This document shows positions 33,353 to 42,030 of a stretch of DNA of 45,963 nucleotides, one piece after another. Below the pieces are notes generated by a model. The model was not told the DNA's origin and made no database searches. It saw nothing but the letters and a program-made list of their open reading frames with translations. The position numbers were made by a program, and so were the translations under genes. Every line of letters begins with the position of its first letter. Position 1 is the stretch's first letter. Origin of the DNA: JBIKWM01 sp044356305 (GTDB lineage Bacteria > Bacteroidota > Bacteroidia > UBA10329); NCBI GenBank assembly GCA_044356305.1, contig JBIKWM010000025.1, forward strand, positions 1 through 45,963. The letters are read 5' to 3'.

Positions 33353-35020
33353 ATGACCTCATTGCGCACCGCCATTGTTCTGATAGCCAGTGCTATGCCG
33401 CTGGCCACCATGGCCCAGAACCGGAAGCTTGAAGACCAGAAACTGAAGTTTGAGGATGTGCTGGCGCAGATTGAGACGCGCTATGTGGACACTGTCAACT
33501 ACGAGAAACTGGTGGAGAAGGCCATTGTGGGCATGATCAATGAACTCGATCCGCACAGCGAGTACATGAGCGAAGAAGAGTACAGAAAGATGAACGAGCC
33601 ACTCAGCGGGGCCTTTGAGGGCATAGGGGTGCAGTTCAACATCATCAAAGACACCATAGCGGTGATATCGCCCATAGCCGGTGGGCCCAGTGAGCGCCTG
33701 GGTATCCGCTCAGGCGACAAGATTGTGACCATCAACGACACCACCGTGGCAGGCATAGGTGTGACAAACAACGATGTGGTGAAGAAACTGCGCGGCAACA
33801 AGGGCACCAAGGTGCGTGTGGGCATATACCGCAGGGGCGTACCGAAACTGATAGACTATGAGATAACACGCGATAAGATTCCCATTTTCAGTGTCGATGC
33901 ATCGTACATGATCGATAAGGAGACGGGCTATATCAAGCTGAACCGCTTTGCAAGCACCACCATGGACGAGATGCACGAGGCGTTTGCCAAGTTGAAGGCC
34001 GCCAGTGCCAAGAACCTGATCCTGGACCTGCGCGACAACAGCGGTGGCTACCTCAATACGGCCATTGACCTGAGCGATGAGTTCCTGCCTGAAAAGAAGC
34101 TGATCGTATTCACTGAAGGTAAGCGCAGCCCTAGGCAGGAGTCGTTTGCCACCCAGAAAGGGGAATTTGAGAAAGGCAAGGTGGTGGTGCTGATGGACGA
34201 AGGCTCGGCATCGGCATCGGAGATTGTGGCCGGTGCGCTGCAGGACAACGACCGGGGCGTGATCATAGGCCGCAGGAGCTACGGCAAGGGCCTGGTACAG
34301 CGGCCATTCCGCCTGCGCGATGGATCGACCCTTAAACTGACCACCGCGCGCTACCACACGCCCAGCGGGCGCTGCATACAACGCCCGTACGATGATGGTG
34401 AGGAAGCCTACCGGTCGGAGAACAAGCGCAGGTACGAGCATGGTGAGTTCTTCAACCCCGACAGTGTTGACTTTGACAAGAGCCAGAAGTTCTACACCAC
34501 CAACAAGCGCGTAGTGTATGGTGGTGGTGGCATCATGCCCGACATATTTGTGGCCATTGACACCAGCGAGAGCTCGGCCTACCTGAACGATGTATGGCGC
34601 AAGGGTTTCATTAACACCTACACCAACGAGTATGTGGACGCCCGCAGGGCCGACATGATGGCCAAGTATCCGTCCTACCTCGATTTTGAGAAAGGCTTTA
34701 CTGTGGACGATACCTTCATGAAGGAGTTCATAGCCTATGTGGACGCTGAGATGGCCAAGGACAAGGCCGAAGCCAAGAAGGAGGAAAAGGCCGATCAGGA
34801 GACCAAACCCGCTGATGCTGACAAGGAGGCCAAATACCGCGAAGGGATAAAGACCTCGGATCGCCTGATGCGCAACCGCCTGAAGGCCAATATTGCACGT
34901 ACCCTGTGGGGCTATGAGGAATACTATCGCGTGGCCAACGCCATTGACCCTGATATCAAAAAGGCCATGGAGTGCATTGACGACAACACCTTCCGCAAGC
35001 TCAATCTCACATTTAAGTGA
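33353..35020 (+). CDS. S41 family C-terminal processing peptidase
   Basis: A 555-residue periplasmic protease. Signal peptide (cleavage after MAQ, about 22), an N-terminal helical part with ELDPHSEYMSEEEYR, a PDZ domain (about 80-165: FEGIGVQFNI, RLGIRSGDKIVTIND), then the S41 core with NLILDLRDNSGGYLNTAIDL, the nucleophile in DEGSASASEIVAGALQDND and the Lys in GRRSYGKGLVQ. A charged C-terminal extension (Lys/Glu-rich, about 470-510) is followed by a helical domain. It trims C-termini of secreted or membrane proteins. The ATG at 33353 gives the signal peptide. Confidence 0.93.
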   Translation: MTSLRTAIVLIASAMPLATMAQNRKLEDQKLKFEDVLAQIETRYVDTVNYEKLVEKAIVGMINELDPHSEYMSEEEYRKMNEPLSGAFEGIGVQFNIIKDTIAVISPIAGGPSERLGIRSGDKIVTINDTTVAGIGVTNNDVVKKLRGNKGTKVRVGIYRRGVPKLIDYEITRDKIPIFSVDASYMIDKETGYIKLNRFASTTMDEMHEAFAKLKAASAKNLILDLRDNSGGYLNTAIDLSDEFLPEKKLIVFTEGKRSPRQESFATQKGEFEKGKVVVLMDEGSASASEIVAGALQDNDRGVIIGRRSYGKGLVQRPFRLRDGSTLKLTTARYHTPSGRCIQRPYDDGEEAYRSENKRRYEHGEFFNPDSVDFDKSQKFYTTNKRVVYGGGGIMPDIFVAIDTSESSAYLNDVWRKGFINTYTNEYVDARRADMMAKYPSYLDFEKGFTVDDTFMKEFIAYVDAEMAKDKAEAKKEEKADQETKPADADKEAKYREGIKTSDRLMRNRLKANIARTLWGYEEYYRVANAIDPDIKKAMECIDDNTFRKLNLTFK

Positions 35021-35056
35021 GGTAAGGCAAAGGGGTCCCTCCTATCTCAGCACCGC

Positions 35057-35956
35057 TCAGAAAGTGAACAGGCTGAGCACGGCCGTAAGGCCCATGAGCA
35101 CGGCAAGTGAAAGGAGATAGAGGGGAACGAACAGTATGGTGCGCAACAGGCTGCGACCCCAACCCGCACCAAAGGCACTGCGCAGGGCCACAAGCACATA
35201 CACGGACAGGACAGATGCGGTGCCCCACCACGGCACCTCCAGTCCTATCAGCGAGAGGGCTATGGCCGCCCCTATGACGATGAATGCCACTGTCTGCAGG
35301 TGGATGCTGAATATGAGGCAGTCCATGTACCACGGCCCCGACCTGCGCGTAACGAGCCATACGATGAGGGCCACCAGTGGGAACAGGACAAACATGGCCA
35401 TGCTCATGTTGCCGATGAAGGCACTCTCGTAGAGCGGTACCCCCTTGTCGCCCTGAAAACGGATGAACTGCTGCACCGCCAACCGGTAGATGAAACCCGG
35501 TTGGCTGCCGTGGGCCCGTATGAGCGAATCGATGGCCACAAAATTGTTGGGGTCCATGCCCGTCACCTGATCGCTCCCCACCTTCAGGTCATCGCCCAGG
35601 TCGAGTGCGAAATCGGTGTTGAGTTCCTCTTTCACCTCGCTGTCATTCACCTTCTCCTTTCCATCGAGGTTGATGAGGATGAAAAAGATGAAGCTGGTGA
35701 ACAGGTACACCTTGATAGGCGGGGCGTAGCGCGCCACTTTTCCCTCAGTGAAATGCCTTGTGAGCGCACCGGGCTGCAACAGCATGGTGCACATGGTGAG
35801 CCAGTTCTTCCCATCGAAATTGAACAGACCGCCCAGCAGTTCAACCACCATGTCGCGTATGCCGAGCCTATGCCCACGGCTGGCCTGCCCGCAATGGCGG
35901 CAGAAACGGTCGACCGCATCGAGCGAGTGGGTGCAGTTTGGACATTCTGTTTGCAT
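35057..35956 (-). CDS. DUF3667 membrane protein with N-terminal zinc ribbon
   Basis: A 299-residue protein. The N-terminus has a four-Cys ribbon (ECPNCTHSL and FCRHCGQ) followed by the DUF3667 signature: HRLGIRDMVVELLGGLFNFDGKNWLTMCTMLLQPGALTRHFTEGKVARYAPPIKVYLFTSFIFF. A soluble loop (about 100-180) leads to four more hydrophobic helices. Function is unknown in the family. It starts three bases after the fahA stop on the same strand, so the two are cotranscribed. Confidence 0.9.
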   Translation of the reverse strand: MQTECPNCTHSLDAVDRFCRHCGQASRGHRLGIRDMVVELLGGLFNFDGKNWLTMCTMLLQPGALTRHFTEGKVARYAPPIKVYLFTSFIFFILINLDGKEKVNDSEVKEELNTDFALDLGDDLKVGSDQVTGMDPNNFVAIDSLIRAHGSQPGFIYRLAVQQFIRFQGDKGVPLYESAFIGNMSMAMFVLFPLVALIVWLVTRRSGPWYMDCLIFSIHLQTVAFIVIGAAIALSLIGLEVPWWGTASVLSVYVLVALRSAFGAGWGRSLLRTILFVPLYLLSLAVLMGLTAVLSLFTF

Positions 35957-35959
35957 GGC

Positions 35960-37243
35960 TCAACGGGCAGGCAAGATCTTACCCACACATTCCCCGAAAC
36001 CGATACGCACCCCGTTTTGCGCTGCATGGCCACGGATGGTGACCGTGTCGCCATCGAGCAGGAACTTCCGCTCGGTGCCATCGGGCAGTTGCAGCGGGCG
36101 TGTGCCGCGCCAGGTCAGTTCGAGCATGCTGCCGTAGCTGTCCTCGGTCGATCCGCTGATGGTGCCCGAGGCGCACACATCGCCCGTGCGCATGTTGCAG
36201 CCGTTAACGGTGTGGTGGGCAAGCATCTGGGCCATGCTCCAGTACATATAGCTGAAATTGCTGCGGCATATCACCGTCTCGGTGCCGCCCTCCGGCCTCA
36301 GCCCCACCTCAAGTGCTATGTCGAATGCGCTGGGGCGGTCGTTGCGCAGGTAAGGCAGTACGGGCGTATCCTGCACAGGGCCCTGGGTACGGAAGGGTTC
36401 GAGGGCATCGAGCGTGACCACCCATGGCGACACGGTGCTGCCGAAATTCTTGCCAAGGAAGGGCCCAAGCGGCTGGTACTCCCAGCTCTGTATGTCGCGG
36501 GCACTCCAGTCGTTGAAGAGCATCAGCCCGAAAATGTGCTGCTCGGCATCATCAACCGAGATGCTGTCGCCCAGGGCATTACCTGTACCCACCACAAAGG
36601 CCACTTCAAGTTCAATGTCGAGCTGGCGCGTAGGACCGAACTCCGGTGCGGAGGCACCCTGCGGCATGTACTGCCCCTTGGGCCTGCGGATGGGTGTGCC
36701 ACTGGCCACAATGCTCGATGCGCGGCCATGGTAGCCAATGGGGATGTGCAGCCAATTGGGCATCAGCGCATTCTCCTTGCCACGGAACATGGTGCCCACA
36801 TTGGTGGCATGCTCGCGGCTGGCATAGAAATCGGTGTAGTCGCCCACCTCCATCGGCAAGAGCATGTCCACACCCACCTGCGGGATCAGCGCCTCGGCCA
36901 CCGTTGCGGCATCATCGCGCAGGGTGGGGCAATCGTGCCGCAACAGCTCGCTAATCCGCTGCCTCACCGCGCCCCATGTGGGCCGGCCCAGGGCCATGAA
37001 GGCATTGAGGCTGCCGGTTTCAAACACCCCCTTGGGCAGTCCCACCAGCAGGCCCTTGCGCTGCAACACGGCCAGGTCGAGCACATGCGCACCGATGGCC
37101 ACCCCTGCGTGTGGGGGCATGTTGTTGCGTTTGAATATGCCGTACGGCAGGTTCTGGACGGGGAAATCGGAGGCGGTGGGCACATTGACCCACGACCGTA
37201 GGCTCGGGTCATTGGCACTGACTGACATACTCTCAGGGTTCAT
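35960..37243 (-). CDS. fahA: Fumarylacetoacetase
   Basis: A 427-residue enzyme: last step of tyrosine and phenylalanine breakdown, cutting fumarylacetoacetate to fumarate and acetoacetate. N-terminal SH3-like domain (FPVQNLPYGIF), then the FAH core: DYTDFYASREHATNVGTMFRG (Asp and His of the active site), QLDIELEVAFVVG (metal Glu pair), FNDWSARDIQSWEYQPLGPF (metal Asp), HHTVNGCNMRTGDVCASGTISG. TACTTTCG (37249-37256, minus strand) lies five bases before the ATG at 37243; an ATG at 37228 is an alternative. Other genes of the pathway are not in the window. DUF3667 follows. Confidence 0.95.
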   Translation of the reverse strand: MNPESMSVSANDPSLRSWVNVPTASDFPVQNLPYGIFKRNNMPPHAGVAIGAHVLDLAVLQRKGLLVGLPKGVFETGSLNAFMALGRPTWGAVRQRISELLRHDCPTLRDDAATVAEALIPQVGVDMLLPMEVGDYTDFYASREHATNVGTMFRGKENALMPNWLHIPIGYHGRASSIVASGTPIRRPKGQYMPQGASAPEFGPTRQLDIELEVAFVVGTGNALGDSISVDDAEQHIFGLMLFNDWSARDIQSWEYQPLGPFLGKNFGSTVSPWVVTLDALEPFRTQGPVQDTPVLPYLRNDRPSAFDIALEVGLRPEGGTETVICRSNFSYMYWSMAQMLAHHTVNGCNMRTGDVCASGTISGSTEDSYGSMLELTWRGTRPLQLPDGTERKFLLDGDTVTIRGHAAQNGVRIGFGECVGKILPAR

Positions 37244-37248
37244 GGGGC

Positions 37249-37256
37249 CGAAAGTA
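37249..37256 (-). promoter_or_regulatory. -7 box of fahA
   Basis: TACTTTCG on the minus strand, one base from TAnnTTTG, five bases before the ATG. Confidence 0.4.
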
Positions 37257-37413
37257 GCGGATCGGTAAGTAGGCGCAGTCCTGCACAGCGGCCCGGCAGG
37301 TCCATTAGGAACAACTAACCCTGCGGGCATGGTCGTGCACCCGTTGGCTTTTGTAGTTTCGTGCCCCCTACCCTATTGACAGGGAAACAATCACCTAAAA
37401 CCGAAACGAGGCC

Positions 37414-39063
37414 ATGAGCGAAATGAGGAGTCCGTTGGAGATGCTGTATCACTGGGAGAAACAGAAGCCCGATGCCATCTACCTGAGTCAGCCCATCAAC
37501 GGAGAGTGGAAAACATGGACGTGGAAACAGACCGGGCAGGAAGTGCGCAAGATGGCCGCGTACCTGCGCAGCCTCGACCTGCCGCCCAAGAGCAACATCG
37601 CCCTCATATCGAAGAACTGCGCCCACTGGATCATGACCGATCTGGCCATCACCATGGCCGGCCACACCAGTGTGCCCATGTACCCCAACCTTACGGCCGA
37701 CACCGTGCGCCAGATTTTGGAACACAGCGGCTCGTTGGTCCTTTTTGTAGGTAAGCTCGATAATTGGGCCGCCATGCGTCCGGGTGTGCCCAGCGGGGTG
37801 AAGTGCATCGCATTCCCCTTCTACACCGAGCCGGGCTACGATGAATGGTACAGCCTGATCAATGCCATGGAGCCCATCCATGCCGATGTGGTGCGCGACC
37901 CGATGGACTGCGCCACCATCATCTACACCAGCGGCACCACGGGCATGCCCAAGGGCGTGATGCACAAGTTCCGCAATTTCAGCTGGGTGACAGAGCAGGC
38001 CATGTTTGCCATGGGCATGGAGAACCGGCCGCAGCGCTTCTTCTCGTACCTGCCCCTGAGCCACATTGCTGAGCGCCTGCTGGTGCAGATGGGCAGCATT
38101 TACACCGGAGGATCCGTGAATTTTGCCGAAAGCCTCGACACGTTCGCGGCCAACCTGGCCGAGAGCAGGCCCACCGTGTTCCTCGGAGTGCCGCGCATCT
38201 GGGCCAAGTTCCAGCAAGGTATCCTCACCAAGATGCCACAGAAGAAGCTCGACCTGTTCCTCAAGATCCCCATCCTGAACGGGATAGTGAAGAAGAAGAT
38301 CAAGACGGGACTGGGGCTGATAGATGCCCAGAACACCCTCACCGGTGCGGCCCCCTGCCCAGCGGCCCTGATGGAGTGGTTCAAGAAACTGGACATCAAC
38401 ATTCAGGAGGCCTATGCCATGACCGAGAACTGCTGCTACAGCCACGTGACGCTGAACCACGAGATCAAGATCGGGTACGTGGGCAAGGCCCTGCCCCGCT
38501 GCCAGGTGAAACTGAGCGAGCAGAAAGAGGTGCTCATCAAGCACGAGGCGCTGATGGACGGCTATTACAAGGAGCCGCAGATGACAGCCGACACTATCAA
38601 GGACGGCTGGTTGCATACAGGCGATGAGGGCTACATTGATGAAGAGGGCTACCTGAAGATAACCGGACGGGTAAAGGACCTGTTCAAGACTTCGAAGGGC
38701 AAGTACGTGGCGCCCAACCCGATAGAGATGAAGATATCGGCCAATGCCGACATCGATCAGGTGTGTCTGGTGGGCGATGGACTGCCACAGCCCATAGCAC
38801 TGGTGGTGCTGAGCGAACAGGGCCTGAAAAAGACCCGCGATGACCTGCGCCTGAGCCTGGAGAAGACCCTCAGCGACCTTAACCCTACCCTCGACCAGCA
38901 CGAACAGGTGGAGAAGGCCGTGATCATGAAAGAGGCATGGACCGTTGAGAACGAGCTACTCACCCCTACCCTCAAGATCAAGCGCAACCCGGTTGAGAAA
39001 CTCAAGAAGGGCCATTACGAGACCTGGTACGCTGCCAAGGGCATGGTGGTGTGGGAGAGCTGA
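37414..39063 (+). CDS. Long-chain acyl-CoA synthetase (AMP-binding)
   Basis: A 549-residue ANL-superfamily enzyme: fatty acid plus ATP plus CoA gives acyl-CoA. Motifs: the P-loop TIIYTSGTTGMPKGVMH (about 168-184), a linker EAYAMTENCC (A5-type motif), and DGWLHTGDEGYIDEEGYLKITGRVKDLFKTSKGKYVAP (A7/A8). The C-terminal Lys-containing segment is present (LTPTLKIKRNPVEKLKKGHYE). It belongs with long-chain synthetases of the FadD15/bubblegum type. The leader is A/C-rich. Its stop is two bases from that of the next, opposite gene. Confidence 0.93.
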   Translation: MSEMRSPLEMLYHWEKQKPDAIYLSQPINGEWKTWTWKQTGQEVRKMAAYLRSLDLPPKSNIALISKNCAHWIMTDLAITMAGHTSVPMYPNLTADTVRQILEHSGSLVLFVGKLDNWAAMRPGVPSGVKCIAFPFYTEPGYDEWYSLINAMEPIHADVVRDPMDCATIIYTSGTTGMPKGVMHKFRNFSWVTEQAMFAMGMENRPQRFFSYLPLSHIAERLLVQMGSIYTGGSVNFAESLDTFAANLAESRPTVFLGVPRIWAKFQQGILTKMPQKKLDLFLKIPILNGIVKKKIKTGLGLIDAQNTLTGAAPCPAALMEWFKKLDINIQEAYAMTENCCYSHVTLNHEIKIGYVGKALPRCQVKLSEQKEVLIKHEALMDGYYKEPQMTADTIKDGWLHTGDEGYIDEEGYLKITGRVKDLFKTSKGKYVAPNPIEMKISANADIDQVCLVGDGLPQPIALVVLSEQGLKKTRDDLRLSLEKTLSDLNPTLDQHEQVEKAVIMKEAWTVENELLTPTLKIKRNPVEKLKKGHYETWYAAKGMVVWES

Positions 39064-39065
39064 GG

Positions 39066-40271
39066 TCAGTCGGCCCCTGAGAAGGTGACCTTCATGGTAT
39101 AAAGTTCCGTGGCCGATACCGCAAGGTTGAGCCGGCCGCAGAGCGTGCCAGTGGCCGAATCGAGCACCAGATCGCTCACCGATAGCGCATAGGCATCGGA
39201 TCGGATGGGGTGGTTGAGCCGCACCTGCAGCCTCACCTCCCCTTTCGAGGTGTTCAACCCGATCACCTGTGTGTCCGTCTTGGCCGTGACTGCTGTGCAG
39301 CCATCTGTGGGCCACGCAGGCAAGGCAGGCCCGAAACCGCTGTGCACCAGATGCTCTATCACCACGTTGCCCTCCCCTTTCCTGACATCCTCGGGCCCAA
39401 TGGCGAACGGGATGCTGATGCGCCCCTGAACGGGTGCGGTGCTCCAGTCGGGCATGCGGTTGCTGCTCTCGTGAAACAGCCCCACCATCCAGGTCTTGGC
39501 GGTCGATGTGTCGCCCTCGCTGGCCCGTAGCCACCAGATCCACTCATACGGATGCAGCTCGGGGTGGCAGCTGTGGTTGCAGTCGAGGCACCAGAGGCCA
39601 TACACCCCCAGGGTGGGCCGTTCGGTGCCCATAGACCAGTGCTGGCCAAGACCCTGCCCCGGCAGCGTGGGGTAGAAACCCGCATCGAGTGCGGCCCTGA
39701 ACGCCCGTGGCGGGGTCAGCTCGCAGTGCAGGCGGTACTTCATCCGGTCGAAGTTCAGGGTATCGCGCACAAAGGGCTCCACACCGTAGTCCCTCCTGTG
39801 CGACCGCCTGTAGTCCTGCCGTTTCAGCTCGCGTTGACGGTCGTAGGCGGCAAAGTTCAGCCGCTGATAATGGGGCAGCAGAAAGTACAGGTCGTAGTTG
39901 ATGTCGTACTCGGTGAAGTGCTCTTCGCTGCTGCGCGAATTGCGGTGCACCGTGCCCACAAACTTGCGCTTGGTCATGCTCAGGGCCCGCCAGTTGTAGC
40001 CACCGAAAGCGTGGATGAGCCAACCCACCATGAACACCCGGTGGTGCTGTCGCTTCTTTCTGACCACAGAATCGGCCACGGCCACCTGCACCAGGTCCAC
40101 CATGCGCTCGTTCAGCGTGTCGTTGGCTGCTATGGTGCTGTTGCGGCCTGTCAGCATCAGCCATTCGCGGGCGGCCACCCTCCCATCGGGCACATTCACA
40201 GCGGTCTGGGCCATGGCAGCGGTTGAAATCGCCCACCATAGGACCAGGGCGCATGACACGTTTCTCATCAT
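39066..40271 (-). CDS. Secreted protein of unknown function
   Basis: About 401 residues. A signal peptide (RNVSCALVLWWAISTAAMAQ) starts at the ATG pair 40271/40268. The mature part has a helical segment with HRVFMVGWLIHAFGGYNWR, then a stretch rich in Arg, Tyr and His (RQRELKRQDYRRSHRRDY), and then GVYGLWCLDCNHSCHPELHPYEWIWWL. The last sits in a beta-rich region with a C-x-x-C-x-x-x-C pattern and several His that might bind a metal. The C-terminal third is beta-type. No family recognised. Longer upstream reading frames run through structured non-coding DNA and were not accepted. Confidence 0.6.
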   Translation of the reverse strand: MMRNVSCALVLWWAISTAAMAQTAVNVPDGRVAAREWLMLTGRNSTIAANDTLNERMVDLVQVAVADSVVRKKRQHHRVFMVGWLIHAFGGYNWRALSMTKRKFVGTVHRNSRSSEEHFTEYDINYDLYFLLPHYQRLNFAAYDRQRELKRQDYRRSHRRDYGVEPFVRDTLNFDRMKYRLHCELTPPRAFRAALDAGFYPTLPGQGLGQHWSMGTERPTLGVYGLWCLDCNHSCHPELHPYEWIWWLRASEGDTSTAKTWMVGLFHESSNRMPDWSTAPVQGRISIPFAIGPEDVRKGEGNVVIEHLVHSGFGPALPAWPTDGCTAVTAKTDTQVIGLNTSKGEVRLQVRLNHPIRSDAYALSVSDLVLDSATGTLCGRLNLAVSATELYTMKVTFSGAD

Positions 40272-40366
40272 CCGCCCAAAATACTCGGACTTTTCATTTT
40301 CTGATTCCCCGCATTCATACCAGAAGGGCTTCATAATGTGACGGTGATGTAGGTGCAGTTCGCTGG

Positions 40367-40560
40367 GTGGCCTTGGACATTTCACGTTGCGAAACCGGGG
40401 TAAGGGAGCGTGCGCAGGCCTGAGGAAGCGTTCCGTAGAGTGAGGTCTTCCGAACGGCCCGGAACGCGCGGAAGCGACCGTCCCCGAGTTTCGCAGGGAA
40501 ATGTCCACCAGCCTTGATTTTTTGATCCTTTTGTATCAAGACAAAAGGATGAAAAAGGAT
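40367..40560. repeat. Structured non-coding element of nested inverted repeats
   Basis: Arms at 40367-40400 (with GGACATTTCAC and TGCGAAACC) and 40482-40513 (with GTTTCGCA and GAAATGTCC) form an imperfect stem of about 30 bp around an 81-base centre. That centre holds GCGTTCCG (40428-40435) and CGGAACGC (40460-40467). Next comes a perfect 10-bp hairpin, ATCCTTTTGT-ATCAAG-ACAAAAGGAT (40525-40550), whose loop can also pair with CTTGAT at 40513-40518. It fills most of the 505-base gap 40272-40776; I see no gene in the rest. The look is of a MITE-like or RNA-forming repeat. Confidence 0.6.
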
Positions 40561-40776
40561 TCTCACACGCGAGCTCATGGGTAACTGGTATGATTTTTCT
40601 TCAATGGCTTTAAATCGGGAAATCGATTCTCAATGGGTCCTGATTTCCATCTGCACATGTCGTTCATCGATATTCCGCCCCGAACGGCTTTTAGCTAAGT
40701 GATTCCCGTAGCCACGCGTAACCAAATGATTAAGACACGGTTAAAATCACCCTGTTTCAACCAGACCGAACAGCAC

Positions 40777-41829
40777 ATGGGGGGGGATACACGCAAACGG
40801 GCTGCGGGCATTTATGAGAAACTCGTGGGCGACAGGCTCTGCCTGATATATAACGGGGCGTTCAACGACCGGCTCACGCACCACATCATGGAGCTCACCG
40901 AGCACAATGTGGCCCAGTTCGATGAGCTTGCCCATCTGCGCAAAAAGGTATCGTACCTGGTGGTGGAGTGTTTTCAGAACATCGTGCGGCATGGCGAGGG
41001 CGAGGGCCCGCGCGGCACCTTCTGCACGCTCAGCGATGGCAATGTGAGCCGCATCTCGGCCCTCAACATGGTGCGCACCGACCGCGTGGACCAACTGGGC
41101 CGCTGCCTGGCCCAGATCAACACCCTGGGTATGGAGGAGCTGAAGGCCCTGTCGAGAGAGGTCATGCTCTCGCCACGCAACAATGTGGGCGGTGCGGGCC
41201 TCGGACTCATTGAGATGGCCAGGCGCAGTGGCGACAAGCTCGACTACGCCTTTGATGTGAGCGAAGAGGAACTCTCTAAGTTCTTCCTTACCGTGAGCCT
41301 CAACCGACACTCGGCCGTGGCCGGACAGGTGGACCTCAAGAGCCGCCAACTGATGGACGAGCTGATGGGCACCGATGTGCAACTGGTGTACAAGGGCGAT
41401 TTCACCCCCGGCACCATCGAACCCATATTGGAGATAGCCCGACAGGCCGCCAAGGCCGACCGCCAGGCCAAGAAACTGCTGGGGGTGCTGGTAGAGATGG
41501 CCTCAAACATCCAGAACCATGGTGTGTACAACGGCCGCCACGGGGGGCTGCTGCTCATTGAGCGCAAGGGCGATGACCTTATAGTGGCCACCGCCAACCA
41601 GTGTGTGCCCGACCTGGTAGAGACCTTCCACCTCGAACTGGACCGCATAAACAGCATGACCAAGTGCGAGCGCATGGAACTGATAAGCGACTCGATGCAG
41701 GAGGAACTGGCCGACCTCAATGTGCCCATGGGCCTGCTCAAGGTGGCCAACATGAGCCAGAGCCCCATCGACTATTCCATTGAACCCAGCGGCCGCACCG
41801 AGTTCCTTACCATGTCGGTGACTGTGTGA
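40777..41829 (+). CDS. Tandem SiaB-like (DUF6272) kinase-fold protein
   Basis: A 350-residue protein made of two copies of an HATPase-like, SiaB-type domain. Copy 1 (about 8-178) has CLIYNGAFNDRL, YLVVECFQNIVRHGEG (N-box, E64/N68), GTF and VGGAGLGLIEMARRSGDKLDY (G-box). Copy 2 (about 195-350) has QLVYKGDFTPGTIEP, LGVLVEMASNIQNHG (E240/N244), GLLLIERKGDDLIVATANQ and VPMGLLKVANMSQSPIDYSI, where the glycine box is reduced. Single SiaB domains phosphorylate SiaC-type proteins in a partner switch. No siaC or STAS gene is adjacent. The ATG at 40777 was chosen since the domain starts soon after; starts at 40726 and 40699 are possible. Confidence 0.72.
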   Translation: MGGDTRKRAAGIYEKLVGDRLCLIYNGAFNDRLTHHIMELTEHNVAQFDELAHLRKKVSYLVVECFQNIVRHGEGEGPRGTFCTLSDGNVSRISALNMVRTDRVDQLGRCLAQINTLGMEELKALSREVMLSPRNNVGGAGLGLIEMARRSGDKLDYAFDVSEEELSKFFLTVSLNRHSAVAGQVDLKSRQLMDELMGTDVQLVYKGDFTPGTIEPILEIARQAAKADRQAKKLLGVLVEMASNIQNHGVYNGRHGGLLLIERKGDDLIVATANQCVPDLVETFHLELDRINSMTKCERMELISDSMQEELADLNVPMGLLKVANMSQSPIDYSIEPSGRTEFLTMSVTV

Positions 41830-41837
41830 TGGCATGG

Positions 41838-41880
41838 CCGGGCCCACCCGAACGTACCGTTCTGGTACGGGCTGGCAGGG
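41838..41880. repeat. GC-rich palindromic segment
   Basis: GGGCCCACCCGAAC followed by CGTACC-GTTCT-GGTACG. It shares GGGCCCrCCCGAAC with the segment at 43267-43330, on the other side of the reg_prop gene. Confidence 0.4.
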
Positions 41881-41940
41881 GCACAAAAAGAGATTGATTG
41901 CCGCAGATTCGCAGATTGAGAAAGAAAACTGAGGTTGTTC

Positions 41941-42010
41941 TAGCCCGCGGTTACAAACCGCTCCACTATAGTGCCGAACAAGTGATCCTGCGGAACACTT
42001 GATCGGGCGG
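41941..42010 (+). repeat. Dispersed structured repeat, copy A
   Basis: A 70-base unit that matches copy B (43359-43428) at 56 of 70 positions without gaps. It contains a hairpin CGGTT-ACA-AACCG and an AAGTGATCC...GGAACACTT near-palindrome. It lies just after the 3' end of the reg_prop gene. Confidence 0.7.
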
Positions 42011-42030
42011 AGGATTCCCATTAATGCCCT

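Noticed and set aside
35300..37201. Long plus-strand open frame of 633 codons opposite DUF3667 and fahA
   Set aside because: Antisense to two certain genes and of shadow-type composition.
37315..38901. Minus-strand open frame of 528 codons opposite the acyl-CoA synthetase
   Set aside because: The plus-strand gene has all ANL motifs; the reverse frame has none.
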